The notes beneath the pieces are model-generated. The model searched no databases. It was not told where the DNA came from and saw only the letters and a list, made by a program, of their open reading frames with translations. Shown here one piece after another: positions 1 through 10,064 of a DNA stretch of 42,626 nt. Both the position numbers and the translations under genes were made by a program. The stretch's first letter is position 1. Every line of letters begins with the position of its first letter. This DNA comes from Gemmatimonadaceae bacterium (GTDB lineage Bacteria > Gemmatimonadota > Gemmatimonadetes > Gemmatimonadales > Gemmatimonadaceae), in contig JADGQS010000011.1 of the NCBI GenBank assembly GCA_017881585.1, positions 1 to 42,626 on the forward strand, read 5' to 3'.

Positions 1-1108
1 CACGAAGCTCACGCCCTTGATGACCGGAATGTTCTCCCGGTACTCGAACCAGACGTCCTGGAATTCAATGTCGCCGTCCGCCGATTTCAGCGGCGCGCGG
101 TTGGCATCGTCCGCATCTTCCGTCGGCGTTTGCATGATGTCGCGGATGCGGTCCAGTCCTGCGAACGCCTCGCTGATCTGCGTGCCGATCGAGGCCATCT
201 GCACCACGGGGAGCGTCACGAGTCCAACCAGGATGACGTACAGAAAGAGGTCGCCCGTCGTCATGCGGCCCGCGAGGATCTCCTTCCCGCCGACGATGGT
301 CATCAGCACACCGACGGCACCGACGATCACCGTCGAGAACGCCGTCACCGCCGACGTGCCCGTGATCGTGCTCGCGATGTTCCTGAAGAGGCGGTGCGCG
401 CCCCTCGTGAACACGATCTCCTCGCGCTTCTCGGCCGTGTACACCTTCACCACGCGCGCGCCGCCCAGCGCCTGCACAAGCCGCCCCGAGACTTCCGCGT
501 AGACCTTGCTGCGCTCGCGGAAGATCGGCCGCAGCTTGTTGAACGCGTAGGCCATCACGCCGCCGAAGATCGAGAGCAGCACCAGCGTCGCGGTGGTCAA
601 CTTCCAGTTGAGATAGAAGAGATACACGAGCGCGAGCACGGCGGTGACCATGCCTCCCACGAGCTGGATGATGCCCGTGCCGACGAGGTTTCGGACGCCC
701 TCCGCGTCGTTCATCACCCGCTGGACGAGCACTCCGCTCTGCGTCGAGTCGAAGAAGCTCACCGGCAGGCGCATCACGTGCTCCTCCACGCGCCTGCGCA
801 GCTCGGTGATCGCGCGCTGGCCCGCCACGCTGATCACCTGCGAGTTGGCGAACGAAGTGATCGCCTGCACGAGCGTCGCCCCGCCGACCGCGAGCGCGAT
901 CGGGACGAGCAGTTCCGTTCGGTGCTGCCCGATCACCTTGTCGATCAGCCACTTGGTGCTCGTCGGGAGCACGAATCCCGCGAGGCGGCTGATGAGCATC
1001 AGCGCGAACCCCACCACGAGCGAGGAGCGGTGCCGGCGCATCAGCACGCGTGCTTCGGCCCACGCGTTCGCGTAGTTGACTTTCTTCTTCTTGACGGGTT
1101 CGGCCATG
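1..1108 (-). CDS. ABC transporter, permease/ATP-binding (MsbA/LmrA-like exporter), partial at window edge
   Basis: Minus-strand translation from ATG at ~1108: MAEPVKKKKVNYANAWAEARVLMRRHRSS..FVLPTSTKWLIDKVIG..VISVAGQRAITELRRRVEEHVMRLPVSFFDSTQSGVLVQRVMNDAEGVRNLVGTG..; type-1 exporter TM domain; continues off the left edge. The listed ORF 65..1273 is a wrong frame. Confidence 0.85.
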
Positions 1109-1109
1109 G

Positions 1110-1922
1110 TCAGGCTGCGGGAGACAGGGGGCGGGAACGGACGCCGGCGCGTCCAGCCGACGCGAGGATCGTTCCCGGATCGTTCGTGATGATGCCGTTG
1201 ACGGCGCCGGCCCAGTAGAGACCAGCCTGCGCCGGGTCGTCCACCGTCCAGACGTGCGTGGTCGCGCCCGCACGGCGTGCCATTCGCGCGAACCGCATCA
1301 CGGGAATCGGTATGCCATTGAACCGGGGCGGGATCGCGAGCGCCTGATACGGCAGGCGCGACGGGCCTCCCGGAACGAATGCACGGGCGTAGAGCCGGAT
1401 CAGCTCGCGGCGCGAGGCGCTGTGCGCGATCGGCGTGCCGCGAAATGGCATGATTGCCTCCTCGTCGAACGACCCGATGAGACAGCGTCCCGCGGCCCCC
1501 GCCTCCGTGAGCAGCCGCAGCACCTCGGCCGAGGCATCACGGGTCTTGATCTCCACGATCATGTGCGCGCCGGGAAACGCCGAGAGCACGAGCTCGAGCG
1601 TGGGGATCGTGAGCCCGCACCCGCGGAACGGAAAAGTGCGGCCGCCGTCGCGCGTGAACCGGTAGCCGGCATCGAGCCGCTGGAGCTCCTCGAGCGTCAG
1701 CGCGCTCACCGCGCCGGTGCCGTCGGTGGTGCGATCGAGCGTCGGATCGTGGATGACCACGGCCGTTCCATCGCGCGAGACACGCACGTCGAATTCCAGC
1801 GCGTCGGCGCCCAGCGCCATCCCCTGCTGGAACGATTCCAGCGTGTTTTCAGGGAAGAAGGCGGAGTTGCCGCGGTGTGCGATCACCAGCTTCGCGGCGG
1901 GGTCGAGCAGGGCGTTCATCAC
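1110..1922 (-). CDS. glycerophosphodiester phosphodiesterase
   Basis: VIAHRGNSAFFPENTLESFQQGMALGADALEFDVRVSRDGTAVVIHDPTLDRTTDGTG: GDPD signature. Confidence 0.93.
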   Translation of the reverse strand: MMNALLDPAAKLVIAHRGNSAFFPENTLESFQQGMALGADALEFDVRVSRDGTAVVIHDPTLDRTTDGTGAVSALTLEELQRLDAGYRFTRDGGRTFPFRGCGLTIPTLELVLSAFPGAHMIVEIKTRDASAEVLRLLTEAGAAGRCLIGSFDEEAIMPFRGTPIAHSASRRELIRLYARAFVPGGPSRLPYQALAIPPRFNGIPIPVMRFARMARRAGATTHVWTVDDPAQAGLYWAGAVNGIITNDPGTILASAGRAGVRSRPLSPAA

Positions 1923-1928
1923 TGAAAG

Positions 1929-2142
1929 CTAGCAGACGGCAGACGGCGGACGGCAGTCGGGACGGCAGTCGGGACGGCAGTCGGGACGGCAGTCGGGACG
2001 GCAGTCGGGACGGCAGTCGGGACGGCAGTCGGGACGGCAGAAGGCGGGCAGCGGATCAAGTCCGCCACCCGCCTTCTGTCGTCCAGTTTCTAGCCTCTAG
2101 CCTCTAGCCTCTAGCATCCAGCATCTGCCCTCTGCCGTCTGT
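1929..2142. repeat. heptamer-type repeat array with inverted arms; includes 7 perfect copies of 12-bp tcgggacggcag (1957-2040)
   Basis: Direct reading: 12-mers = acggcag+tcggg (7+5); inverted pair cagaaggcgggcagcgga / tccgccacccgccttctg around ~2061; right arm gcctcta gcctcta gcctcta gcatcca gcatctg ccctctg ccgtctg. Confidence 0.9.
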
Positions 2143-4970
2143 TAGAAGGTGTACCTCACCCGCGTCGCGATGAGGCGGCCGATCTCCGGCACGCCCACGA
2201 AGGTCGCGACGCGCGTGTCGAGGAGATCCGACACGTTGAGCGACCAGGTCACGTTCGTCGCGAACGGCAGGCGCCAAGCAGCGCCGACGTCGATCAACGT
2301 GTTGGCCGGCAGTGGCGCGTAAGCAACGGCGCCAACCGGGTCCGTGTTCGGGTTGAACGAGTTGAACAGTCCCGAGTTCACCGGGAACGCGTCCGCGTAA
2401 CGCACGGTCGAGTTGAAAGACCAGCCGCTGGCATCGTTCGTGTAGGTCGCCGTGCCCGAAGCGCGGTGCTTCGGTGAGTTCGACATCAGTGCATTGGTCG
2501 CGCCGCCGATCTGCGGGAAGACGTTCTGTCCGATGTGCGAGTACTGGCCTGCGAGCATCCACCGGTCGTTGACCTGGTAGTCGATAGCGACATCCGCGCC
2601 GCGCACGTCGATTTCTCCCAAGCCATTCGTGTACGACGCGATGATCGACTGGTCGGGAGCGAGCTTGGTGTTGGTGAAGGCGAGTGCGCCCTGGGGCAGC
2701 GCCGCCATGACCGGAATCAGCGCCGGAAGTGCCTGCGCGACGACCCCCTGCGCCTGGGCCAGCGAATACCCGCCGGCCATGAGTCCCTGCACGAGCGCTG
2801 TGCCGAGATACGAGGTGAGCTTGGCCGGATCCATGAACACGAGCGGATTGATCTGGCCGATCGGGACGCCGACATCGCCGCGCAGCTGATACCAGAGGTC
2901 GACTGCGACGCGGAGCCGCTGGCCGATGATGCCCTTGTATCCGACCTCCCACGTCGTGTTGAACGCGGCGTGGAGGGGCTCGATGTCGGCCACGCTGCTG
3001 ACCGGAACGGCGATCGCCCCGATGCGCAGGACCGAGCCCACCTGGGCGTCGGTCGGGCGCAGCGACGTCAGGATCGGATTCAGCGACGTCAGCAGGCCGA
3101 TGAACCCGGCCTTCTGCGCCGCGCCGCCGAACGTCGACGCCGGAAGTGCGTTCGCGACGCTGAGGAACTGCGACATGAATCCGGGGAAGGCGTTCGCCGA
3201 CGTCGACGAGACGCTGGCCGTCGGTCCGCCCGCGACCCACGGCGAGTGCATGCATAGGCCGCTGTTGACGGTCGCGTCGCAGGTGCGGGCGAACTGCCAG
3301 CCGGCCTTCGACGGGTTGCCGATGGCGCGCAGCGCGAAGCCCGGCGCCTGGTTCGGGTTCACGATCTGGTCGAGCATGTACGAGAAGCTGGCCGGCGAGC
3401 TGAACGCGCGGCTGAACGTGAAGCGGAAGTTGTTGTTCTCGTCCGCCTTGTACACGAAGGCCACGCGCGGCGAGAACTGCGACCCGGCGAGCCGGTCCGT
3501 CTGGTCACCGCGGATTGCCGACATGAAGTCGAGCTTCGGCGTCAGCGGAATGGTGGCCTGAAGGTAGACGCCCTGCTCCGTAATGTCGGTCGACCCCTCG
3601 TTGCGCCCGAAGATCGTCGAATCCGAGTAGGGGTGGGTCTTGATGTAGTCGACGCCAGCCACCAGCGCGGCCTTGCCCAGCTGGAACGCCTGCTGGAGCT
3701 GCGCGACGGTGACGGTCGACTGGTCGACCACCGGAAGGCCCGTGCGCAGGTAGAACGTGCCGGAGGTGTCTCTCGGGTTGCTGCTGCCCGAGTTGTTCGC
3801 GTTGTAGAACACCTGCGCGAAGAACTTCTTGTACCGAAAGCGGTCCTGCAGGCTCAGGTAGGACCAGTTCTTGGCCTGCACCGCACCGAACGCGGTCGTG
3901 ATGTCGATGCCGCTCAGGATCTTCGAGTAGCCGGCGTTGATGATGTTGTCGAAGTCTGCGTTCGGCTTGTAGTCGAGGCGGAACTCGCCGGAGTACTTCT
4001 TGTCCGCGAAGTCACGTTGCAGTGTTTGTCCGGAACGGGGGCTGCCCGCGATGGTCGGGTACACTGCCGGCTCGTTCGGATCGTTGTACTTCCAGTCGGT
4101 CGCCGTGAAATACGAGCCCGAGAACTTGTATCCCCACTTGTTGTCGCCGAATACGCCGGCCGTGCGGAACGAACCCTGCAGCATCGCGTTGCCGCCGCCG
4201 TCCACCGAGATCGTGGTGCCCTTCGAGGTGAACGGCGACTTGGTGATGATATGCAGCACGCCGTCAGCGGCGTTGGGGCCGTAGAGTGCCGCAGCCGGGC
4301 CGTTCACGACCTCGATGCGCTCGATGTCGTCGCTCGTGCCGGTGAACAGCGCGGGCACGTTCACGCGCAGCGACGGAACGCCGGAAAAGCGGTAGTCCTG
4401 CAGCACCAGCATCGAGCCGGAGAAGGCGTTGTTGAAGCCGCGCGAAACGATGTTGGACTGCATCATGCCGCCCGTCGAGACCGACAGGCCGGGCGTGGAC
4501 TTCAGATAGTCGGCTATGGTGACCGCGGGAACGTTCGTGATCTGCTCCGAGTTCACCACGGAAATCGACGCGGGCGCGTCGAGGATCTTCTCCGGCGTGG
4601 CGCCGCGCGTAACGGTCGTGACCACTTCATTGAGTCTCGTGGTGATCTCCGTCATCGCGATGTCGAGGGTGACGGACCCGGAGACGGTCACGCCGTCGGC
4701 ACGCTTGGCCGAGAAGCCGATCCGCGTGGCGGTGACGGCGTACGTGCCGGCCGCGAGGCCGGTGATCCGGTAAGTGCCGTTGTCGCCGGACACCACCGTG
4801 GCCGCCGTTCGCAATCCGGACACCGCCGTGATGCGCGCACCAACGACCGGCGCCCCTCCTTCCGCATTGCTGACCTTCCCCGCAATACTGCCCGTCTGAG
4901 CCTCGGCGCTTCCCGCGAACGCGCAGAGCGCAGCGAGTACGGAAAGCCGGCTGACGAAACGTCGAACCAT
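2142..4970 (-). CDS. TonB-dependent receptor with N-terminal carboxypeptidase-regulatory-like domain
   Basis: MVRRFVSRLSVLAALCAFAGSAEAQTGSIAGKVSNAEGGAPVVGARITAV..; plug motif APASISVVNSEQITNVPAVTIADYLKSTPGLSV; C-terminal VRYTF. Confidence 0.92.
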   Translation of the reverse strand: MVRRFVSRLSVLAALCAFAGSAEAQTGSIAGKVSNAEGGAPVVGARITAVSGLRTAATVVSGDNGTYRITGLAAGTYAVTATRIGFSAKRADGVTVSGSVTLDIAMTEITTRLNEVVTTVTRGATPEKILDAPASISVVNSEQITNVPAVTIADYLKSTPGLSVSTGGMMQSNIVSRGFNNAFSGSMLVLQDYRFSGVPSLRVNVPALFTGTSDDIERIEVVNGPAAALYGPNAADGVLHIITKSPFTSKGTTISVDGGGNAMLQGSFRTAGVFGDNKWGYKFSGSYFTATDWKYNDPNEPAVYPTIAGSPRSGQTLQRDFADKKYSGEFRLDYKPNADFDNIINAGYSKILSGIDITTAFGAVQAKNWSYLSLQDRFRYKKFFAQVFYNANNSGSSNPRDTSGTFYLRTGLPVVDQSTVTVAQLQQAFQLGKAALVAGVDYIKTHPYSDSTIFGRNEGSTDITEQGVYLQATIPLTPKLDFMSAIRGDQTDRLAGSQFSPRVAFVYKADENNNFRFTFSRAFSSPASFSYMLDQIVNPNQAPGFALRAIGNPSKAGWQFARTCDATVNSGLCMHSPWVAGGPTASVSSTSANAFPGFMSQFLSVANALPASTFGGAAQKAGFIGLLTSLNPILTSLRPTDAQVGSVLRIGAIAVPVSSVADIEPLHAAFNTTWEVGYKGIIGQRLRVAVDLWYQLRGDVGVPIGQINPLVFMDPAKLTSYLGTALVQGLMAGGYSLAQAQGVVAQALPALIPVMAALPQGALAFTNTKLAPDQSIIASYTNGLGEIDVRGADVAIDYQVNDRWMLAGQYSHIGQNVFPQIGGATNALMSNSPKHRASGTATYTNDASGWSFNSTVRYADAFPVNSGLFNSFNPNTDPVGAVAYAPLPANTLIDVGAAWRLPFATNVTWSLNVSDLLDTRVATFVGVPEIGRLIATRVRYTF

Positions 4971-5147
4971 GAGACACCTCGTGTTGCTGGGAGTGATCGG
5001 CCGGGTATGCGGATCGGCCGTCCATCGCAGAGGTTTAACTGAATGACGGGACAAACTTTAGGCATTGTCGCCAATTAGGCAAGACACCTCGGATTACAGG
5101 GTGCGGAGCGCAACAAAATCCGGCATCCTTGATCCACCTCATCTCTC

Positions 5148-6287
5148 ATGACTTATCCCGTGATCCGCAGTCCTCTTCCGCACCCTGCATCGGGCCGAAA
5201 CCCGCATCACGCATCCGTTCTCGCCGCTCTCATTCTCATTTCTGGAGTCGCGAGCGCCCAACCATCCACGCGCAAGGACGTCCGGTTCTGCGCCGGCGGT
5301 GACGTATCCCTCGGCACCAATTTGGACACCTCGTGGGCCATCAATCGATTCGACGGCAACACTCGCGTCCGCGCCCTCCCCGATCCGCGCGAACTTCTCG
5401 CTCCCCTCTCGCCGCTCGTTTCCGACGCCGGTCTCCTCTTGCTGAACGTCGAGGGCGCCATCGGCGATGGCCCCGCGCCAAGGAAGTGCGCCCGGGGATC
5501 GACGCTTTGCTATGCGCTGCGCCAGCAGCCGGCCGTGGCCGCGGCGTTGCGCCACGTCAACGACTCGGGTGTGGTCGTCGGCAACCTCGCGAACAATCAC
5601 GCGCACGACGCAGGCGACGCGGGTCTCCTCGAAACGCGCCGGTGGCTCGCCCAGGCCGGAGTGCTGGCCACCGGAGCCGACACACTTGCGACTCCCGTGC
5701 CCGTTGGTGACGGCGATACGGTCGCCGTGCTCGGCTTCAGCCCGTGGAGCATCGCCGGCGTCACCGACCTCGACGCGGTCCGGCGCCATGTCACGCGGGC
5801 CGCGGAGCGCTACGGCCGGGTCATCGTCACGATGCACATCGGTGCCGAGGGCGCGACCGCGCGTCACACGCCGGACCGGATCGAGCACTTCGCCGGCGAG
5901 AACCGGGGCAACAGCGTCGCCTTCGCGCGGGCAGCGGTCGAGGGCGGCGCAAGCCTCGTGATCGGAAGCGGACCCCACGTGCTGCGCGCCATCGAGTGGA
6001 ACGGGCACTCGCTCATCGCACACTCGCTCGGCAACCTGGTCACGTACGGGCCGTTCAATCACTCGGGCTACAACGACCACGGCGCGCTCCTGTGCGCGAC
6101 ACTGACGCCCGACGGCTCAGTCCGCGACGCCGTGCTGCGCTCGACGACGCAGCGCGCCCCGGGCTACGTGCAGGCGGACCCCGCGAATCTCGGGGCCCGT
6201 GACGTGGCGGAGTTGTCGAGGCAGGACTTTCCGGCGACCGGTGCGGAGATCTCGCCCAGCGGGGAGATCAAGCCGCGTCCCAGGTGA
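5148..6287 (+). CDS. CapA family protein (poly-gamma-glutamate capsule synthesis-like metallophosphatase)
   Basis: VRFCAGGDVSLGTN..LLNVEGAIGDG..GVVVGNLANNHAHDAGDAGLLETRRWL. Confidence 0.88.
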   Translation: MTYPVIRSPLPHPASGRNPHHASVLAALILISGVASAQPSTRKDVRFCAGGDVSLGTNLDTSWAINRFDGNTRVRALPDPRELLAPLSPLVSDAGLLLLNVEGAIGDGPAPRKCARGSTLCYALRQQPAVAAALRHVNDSGVVVGNLANNHAHDAGDAGLLETRRWLAQAGVLATGADTLATPVPVGDGDTVAVLGFSPWSIAGVTDLDAVRRHVTRAAERYGRVIVTMHIGAEGATARHTPDRIEHFAGENRGNSVAFARAAVEGGASLVIGSGPHVLRAIEWNGHSLIAHSLGNLVTYGPFNHSGYNDHGALLCATLTPDGSVRDAVLRSTTQRAPGYVQADPANLGARDVAELSRQDFPATGAEISPSGEIKPRPR

Positions 6288-6300
6288 AACCTGACGAACG

Positions 6301-6906
6301 CTAGCGGACGGGCTGAAGCGGCTCGGGCTCGTTCTCGATCGCTGCCGAGTCGAGCGCGACGATGCGGCGAACGCCCTTCCACTGCAGGCCGCCGGCGGGA
6401 CGGTACTTCACCACTTCCGTCTCCACGACGTGATGCGAGCTGCTCGACGCATGGATCATCTTTCCGTCGCCGATGTAGATGCCGACGTGCGAGATGCGCT
6501 TGCCCGCCTTGCCGAACACGAGCAGGTCACCCGGCTGCATGGCGGCCGTGTCCTTCGTGATCGGGTCGCCCATCTTTGCGAGCTCGGCGGCGCGGTGCGG
6601 CAGTTCGACGCCGAGCTTCGCGAAGACGTACTTCACGATGCCGCTGCAATCGAGCCCCTTGGCCGGATTCAGCCCCGCCCACTTGTACCTCACGCCGAGC
6701 AGGCTGCGCGTGTGCTTGATGATCGAGTCACGCTGCAACGAACTGAGGCGGGCGAACGGTCCGGCCGGGTTCGCCTCGCGCTCCGTGACAGCCTGCACCG
6801 CGCCCTTTTTCGGGGTTTTGAGCGACGCCTTCTGCTGCGCCGCCGCGGGAACCGCGACGGCGAAGAGGATGGCGCCGGCCAACAGGGTGAGGCGTGAGTG
6901 AATCAT
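6301..6906 (-). CDS. NlpC/P60 (C40) family peptidase, secreted
   Basis: Signal peptide; YKWAGLNPAKGLDCSGIVKYVFAKLGVELPHRAAELAKMGDPI..GDLLVFGKAGKRISHVGIYIGDGKMIHAS. Confidence 0.93.
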   Translation of the reverse strand: MIHSRLTLLAGAILFAVAVPAAAQQKASLKTPKKGAVQAVTEREANPAGPFARLSSLQRDSIIKHTRSLLGVRYKWAGLNPAKGLDCSGIVKYVFAKLGVELPHRAAELAKMGDPITKDTAAMQPGDLLVFGKAGKRISHVGIYIGDGKMIHASSSSHHVVETEVVKYRPAGGLQWKGVRRIVALDSAAIENEPEPLQPVR

Positions 6907-6972
6907 CAGGTCCTGGTATTGGGTAGACGACCGCTAAAGGTAGTACGTCAAACGTGCTATGGTAACCCGTGC

Positions 6973-7611
6973 CTACCGGATTCCCAGCCCCTTGTGTGTT
7001 TGGACAGAAAGACGCCACCGGGGGTTTCTCAGGCAGTATTCGAGCGCGAGTGCGGAGTTCCGTGCGATGTCCGGGCCGTCCATCGGCTGCAGGAAGAAAT
7101 GACCGAAGTCGAGCTGCTCGAAGTGATCCGGGTCACCACCAGCTTGCGGAAACACGAGCTTGAGCTCGTCACCGGCAGTGAGCACGAGCGGAGCGCCCAC
7201 CTTCGGACTCACGCAGATCCAGTCGATGCCTCGAGGCGCGGGTTGTGTGCCGTTCGTCTCGACTGCGACGGCGAATCCCCGTTCGTGCAGCGCGTCGGTG
7301 GCGTCGGTGTCGAGCTGGAGCAGCGGCTCGCCGCCGGTGCAGACGACAAAGCGGCGGCTCCCTCCCTCGCGGCCCGTTGGCCACCGCGACGCGACGGCAT
7401 CGGCGAGCTCATCCGCCGCGGCGAACTTGCCGCCGTCAGCGCCGATGCCGAGGAAATCCGTGTCGCAGAACTTGCAGACGGCATCTGCGCGATCTTCCTC
7501 TTTCCCGGTCCACAGGTTGCATCCCGCGAATCGCAGGAACACCGCCGGGCGTCCCGTGTGAAAGCCCTCGCCCTGCAGCGTGTAGAAGATCTCCTTCGCC
7601 GCGTAGCTCAC
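6973..7611 (-). CDS. queE: 7-carboxy-7-deazaguanine synthase (radical SAM)
   Basis: [52 protein letters not shown] start overlaps queC stop. Confidence 0.92.
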   Translation of the reverse strand: MSYAAKEIFYTLQGEGFHTGRPAVFLRFAGCNLWTGKEEDRADAVCKFCDTDFLGIGADGGKFAAADELADAVASRWPTGREGGSRRFVVCTGGEPLLQLDTDATDALHERGFAVAVETNGTQPAPRGIDWICVSPKVGAPLVLTAGDELKLVFPQAGGDPDHFEQLDFGHFFLQPMDGPDIARNSALALEYCLRNPRWRLSVQTHKGLGIR

Positions 7612-7660
7612 CGGACTCCCCTCACCACCGGACTCCCCTCACCCGTCGCTCCTCGCTGAT
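7606..7660. repeat. repeat at queE/queC junction: perfect 17-bp tandem duplication accggactcccctcacc (7610-7626, 7627-7643) plus cccctcacccgtcgctc word
   Basis: Read directly; the word cccctcacccgtcgctc recurs at 36470-36547. Confidence 0.85.
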
Positions 7661-8354
7661 ATCGAATCGGATCGGGCACGCCCGCCTCTGAAAACCCCTT
7701 GAGACGGAGCTGGCACGCGTCGCAGCGTCCGCACGCGGTGCCGTCCGGAGCGGGATCGTAGCAGCTCGTCGTCATCGAGTAGTCCACGCCGAGCGAGAGT
7801 CCGAGCGCGACGATCTCCCGCTTGCTCATGTCGATGAGCGGCGTGCGCACGGCGATGCGCGCGGCGCCCTCGACGCCCGCCTTCGTCGCGAGGTTCGCCA
7901 TGGATTCGAACGCGCGAATGAACTCGGGCCTGCAGTCGGGATATCCGCTGTAGTCGAGCGCGTTCACGCCGATGAATATCTCGTTCGCACCGAGCACCTC
8001 GGCCCACGCGAGCGCGAACGACAGGAAAATCGTGTTCCGCGCCGGCACATAGGTGACGGGAATTCCACGGCCGAGTTCGGCCGCGCTGCGGTCCTTCGGC
8101 ACCGCGATGTCGCTCGTGAGCGCCGATCCGCCGAACAAGCGCAGGTCGATGTCCACGACGACATGCCGTGCCACGCCGTATCGCGCAGCGACGGCCCGGG
8201 CGCGCTCGATCTCGAGTCCATGTCGCTGGCCGTAGCGGAAGGTGAGCGCGTTCACCGCGTACCCTTCCGTCGTGGCGAGGGCAAGCAGGGTAGTGGAGTC
8301 GAGTCCGCCGCTGAGGAGCAGGACGGCCGGCTTGCCGTCGGCGCGCAGGTTCAT
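7608..8354 (-). CDS. queC: 7-cyano-7-deazaguanine synthase
   Basis: [36 protein letters not shown]..; C-terminal zinc site [21 protein letters not shown]-terminal tail encoded by repeat DNA. Confidence 0.94.
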   Translation of the reverse strand: MNLRADGKPAVLLLSGGLDSTTLLALATTEGYAVNALTFRYGQRHGLEIERARAVAARYGVARHVVVDIDLRLFGGSALTSDIAVPKDRSAAELGRGIPVTYVPARNTIFLSFALAWAEVLGANEIFIGVNALDYSGYPDCRPEFIRAFESMANLATKAGVEGAARIAVRTPLIDMSKREIVALGLSLGVDYSMTTSCYDPAPDGTACGRCDACQLRLKGFSEAGVPDPIRYQRGATGEGSPVVRGVR

Positions 8355-10057
8355 GTCTTCGTGCGCAGTCCCGACACGATTTCCTTCAGCCGGCTCGCGC
8401 CGGTGAGCAGTGACGCCGACGCCGAGCTCATCTCCTCGCACGCGGCGCTCTGCTCCTCGGTGCTCGCGCTGACTTCCTGCGCCGCCGCCGCGTGTCCCTC
8501 GGCCGTGCGCGCGGCCTGCGAGATGCCGGCGCTCGCGCCGAGCACGGCGTTCACGTTCTCGTCGGCGGCGACCGTCACGTCGCCTGCCGCGACGAGCGTG
8601 TCCTTCGCGGCGGTGGTGATCTCGGAAAGCGCGGCGTCGATGTCGCGCGAGAGCTGCTGGATCTCACGGACGCTCGAGGATCCGGCCTGCATGGCCTGCG
8701 TCGTGCTGCCCACACGGGCGGTGACGACGGCGGTGAGCTGCACCACGTCGTCGGCCGCCGTTTGCGCCTGCTCGGCGAGCTTGCGCACCTCATCGGCGAC
8801 GACGGCGAATCCGCGCCCCGCGGAACCCGCGCGCGCCGCCTCGATCGCCGCGTTGAGCGCGAGCAGGTTCGTCTGCTCGGCGATGCGGCTCACGATCGCG
8901 ACGAACCGGTTGATGCGCTCGGCGACGCCCGTCAGTTCGCGCACCTCGCCGGCGGCGCGCTCCACGCTCGTGCGCACCTCGGCGAGCATGCCCAGCGAGC
9001 GATCGATCTCCGCGCGCTTCTCGCGCGCCGAGCGCTCGATTCCCTCGGCGAGATCCTTCACCTGGCTCGCGCCCGTGCGCACGCTGTCGGCGCTCGTGCG
9101 CATCACGTGGAACGAATCGTCGACGGTGCGCAGCGCCGACACCTGCAGTTCGGCGCCCTCGGTGACGTCCGACATCGCCGTGGCCGTCTGACCGGCCGCG
9201 TGCGAGATCTGCTCGGCCGCCGAGGCGAGCTGGTGCGCCGACGTCGAGACGTCTTCCGCCGTCGAGGCGGCGACGTCCACGAGCCTCGTGAGCGAATCGG
9301 CGGTGGAATTCATCGCGATCGCGAGCTCGCGAAACTCGCCGGGCATCTCCGTCTTGGTGCGCACGTCGAGTCTGCCGTTGCTCAAGGCGCGCGCGTGAGA
9401 AACGAGCGCCGCCAGCGGAATGGCGATCGAGCGCACCGTGCTCATCACGATGCCGATGCCGAGCAGGATCGCGCCGGCGATGAACGCGACGAGGAGCAGC
9501 GAGCGGCGGTCGGCTTCCGCGCGCAGGTCCTGCGAGGTGTGCTCCATCTGCCGCGCGCGCCGCTGGCCAAGCTGCTGCACGCTCGCGAGAAGTGCCGATT
9601 CGGACACGTGCGCCAGCCCCTCGGCCGCGGACGCCTCCTTGTCGCGCTTGAGATCCTTGAGCCGGTGCGCGACCGCGAGCTCGTTCTCGAGCCCGGAGAG
9701 CCGCACGTCGATGGCGGCGACGAGCGCGATGTCGTCCGCGGTCATCCCCGCGCTCTCGTTGAGGTCCTTCTGCGCGCGGTGCGCCGCCCAGCCGTATGAA
9801 CGAAACGCGTTCTGGCTCGCGATGTCGGACGTCTCGAGGTAGCGGCCCCCTGCCGAGAGTTCCTGCGCGACGTTCGACGTGATGTCCGCGGTGAGCCGCG
9901 CCTCGCGTCGCGTGGCGGCGAGCGTCGATTCGATGCGCTGCGAGAGCGAGGTCAGCGACAACCGTCCCACGATTCCCGCGACCGCGAGCAGAACGATGAC
10001 CGCGCCGAATCCCGCGAGCAGACGCGAGCGGATAGTGCCGAGCGAAAGCGAGTTCAC
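8351..10057 (-). CDS. methyl-accepting chemotaxis protein
   Basis: HAMP plus signalling hairpin [37 protein letters not shown]; stop overlaps queC start by 4 bp. Confidence 0.95.
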   Translation of the reverse strand: MNSLSLGTIRSRLLAGFGAVIVLLAVAGIVGRLSLTSLSQRIESTLAATRREARLTADITSNVAQELSAGGRYLETSDIASQNAFRSYGWAAHRAQKDLNESAGMTADDIALVAAIDVRLSGLENELAVAHRLKDLKRDKEASAAEGLAHVSESALLASVQQLGQRRARQMEHTSQDLRAEADRRSLLLVAFIAGAILLGIGIVMSTVRSIAIPLAALVSHARALSNGRLDVRTKTEMPGEFRELAIAMNSTADSLTRLVDVAASTAEDVSTSAHQLASAAEQISHAAGQTATAMSDVTEGAELQVSALRTVDDSFHVMRTSADSVRTGASQVKDLAEGIERSAREKRAEIDRSLGMLAEVRTSVERAAGEVRELTGVAERINRFVAIVSRIAEQTNLLALNAAIEAARAGSAGRGFAVVADEVRKLAEQAQTAADDVVQLTAVVTARVGSTTQAMQAGSSSVREIQQLSRDIDAALSEITTAAKDTLVAAGDVTVAADENVNAVLGASAGISQAARTAEGHAAAAQEVSASTEEQSAACEEMSSASASLLTGASRLKEIVSGLRTKT

Positions 10058-10064
10058 GGGCGGT

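Noticed and set aside
1957-2040. CRISPR array
   Set aside because: Units are 12 bp and contiguous with no unique spacers; no cas genes in the window.
1877-2107. ORF with (DGSR)n repeats
   Set aside because: A translation of the intergenic 12-bp tandem repeat; no RBS or domain support.
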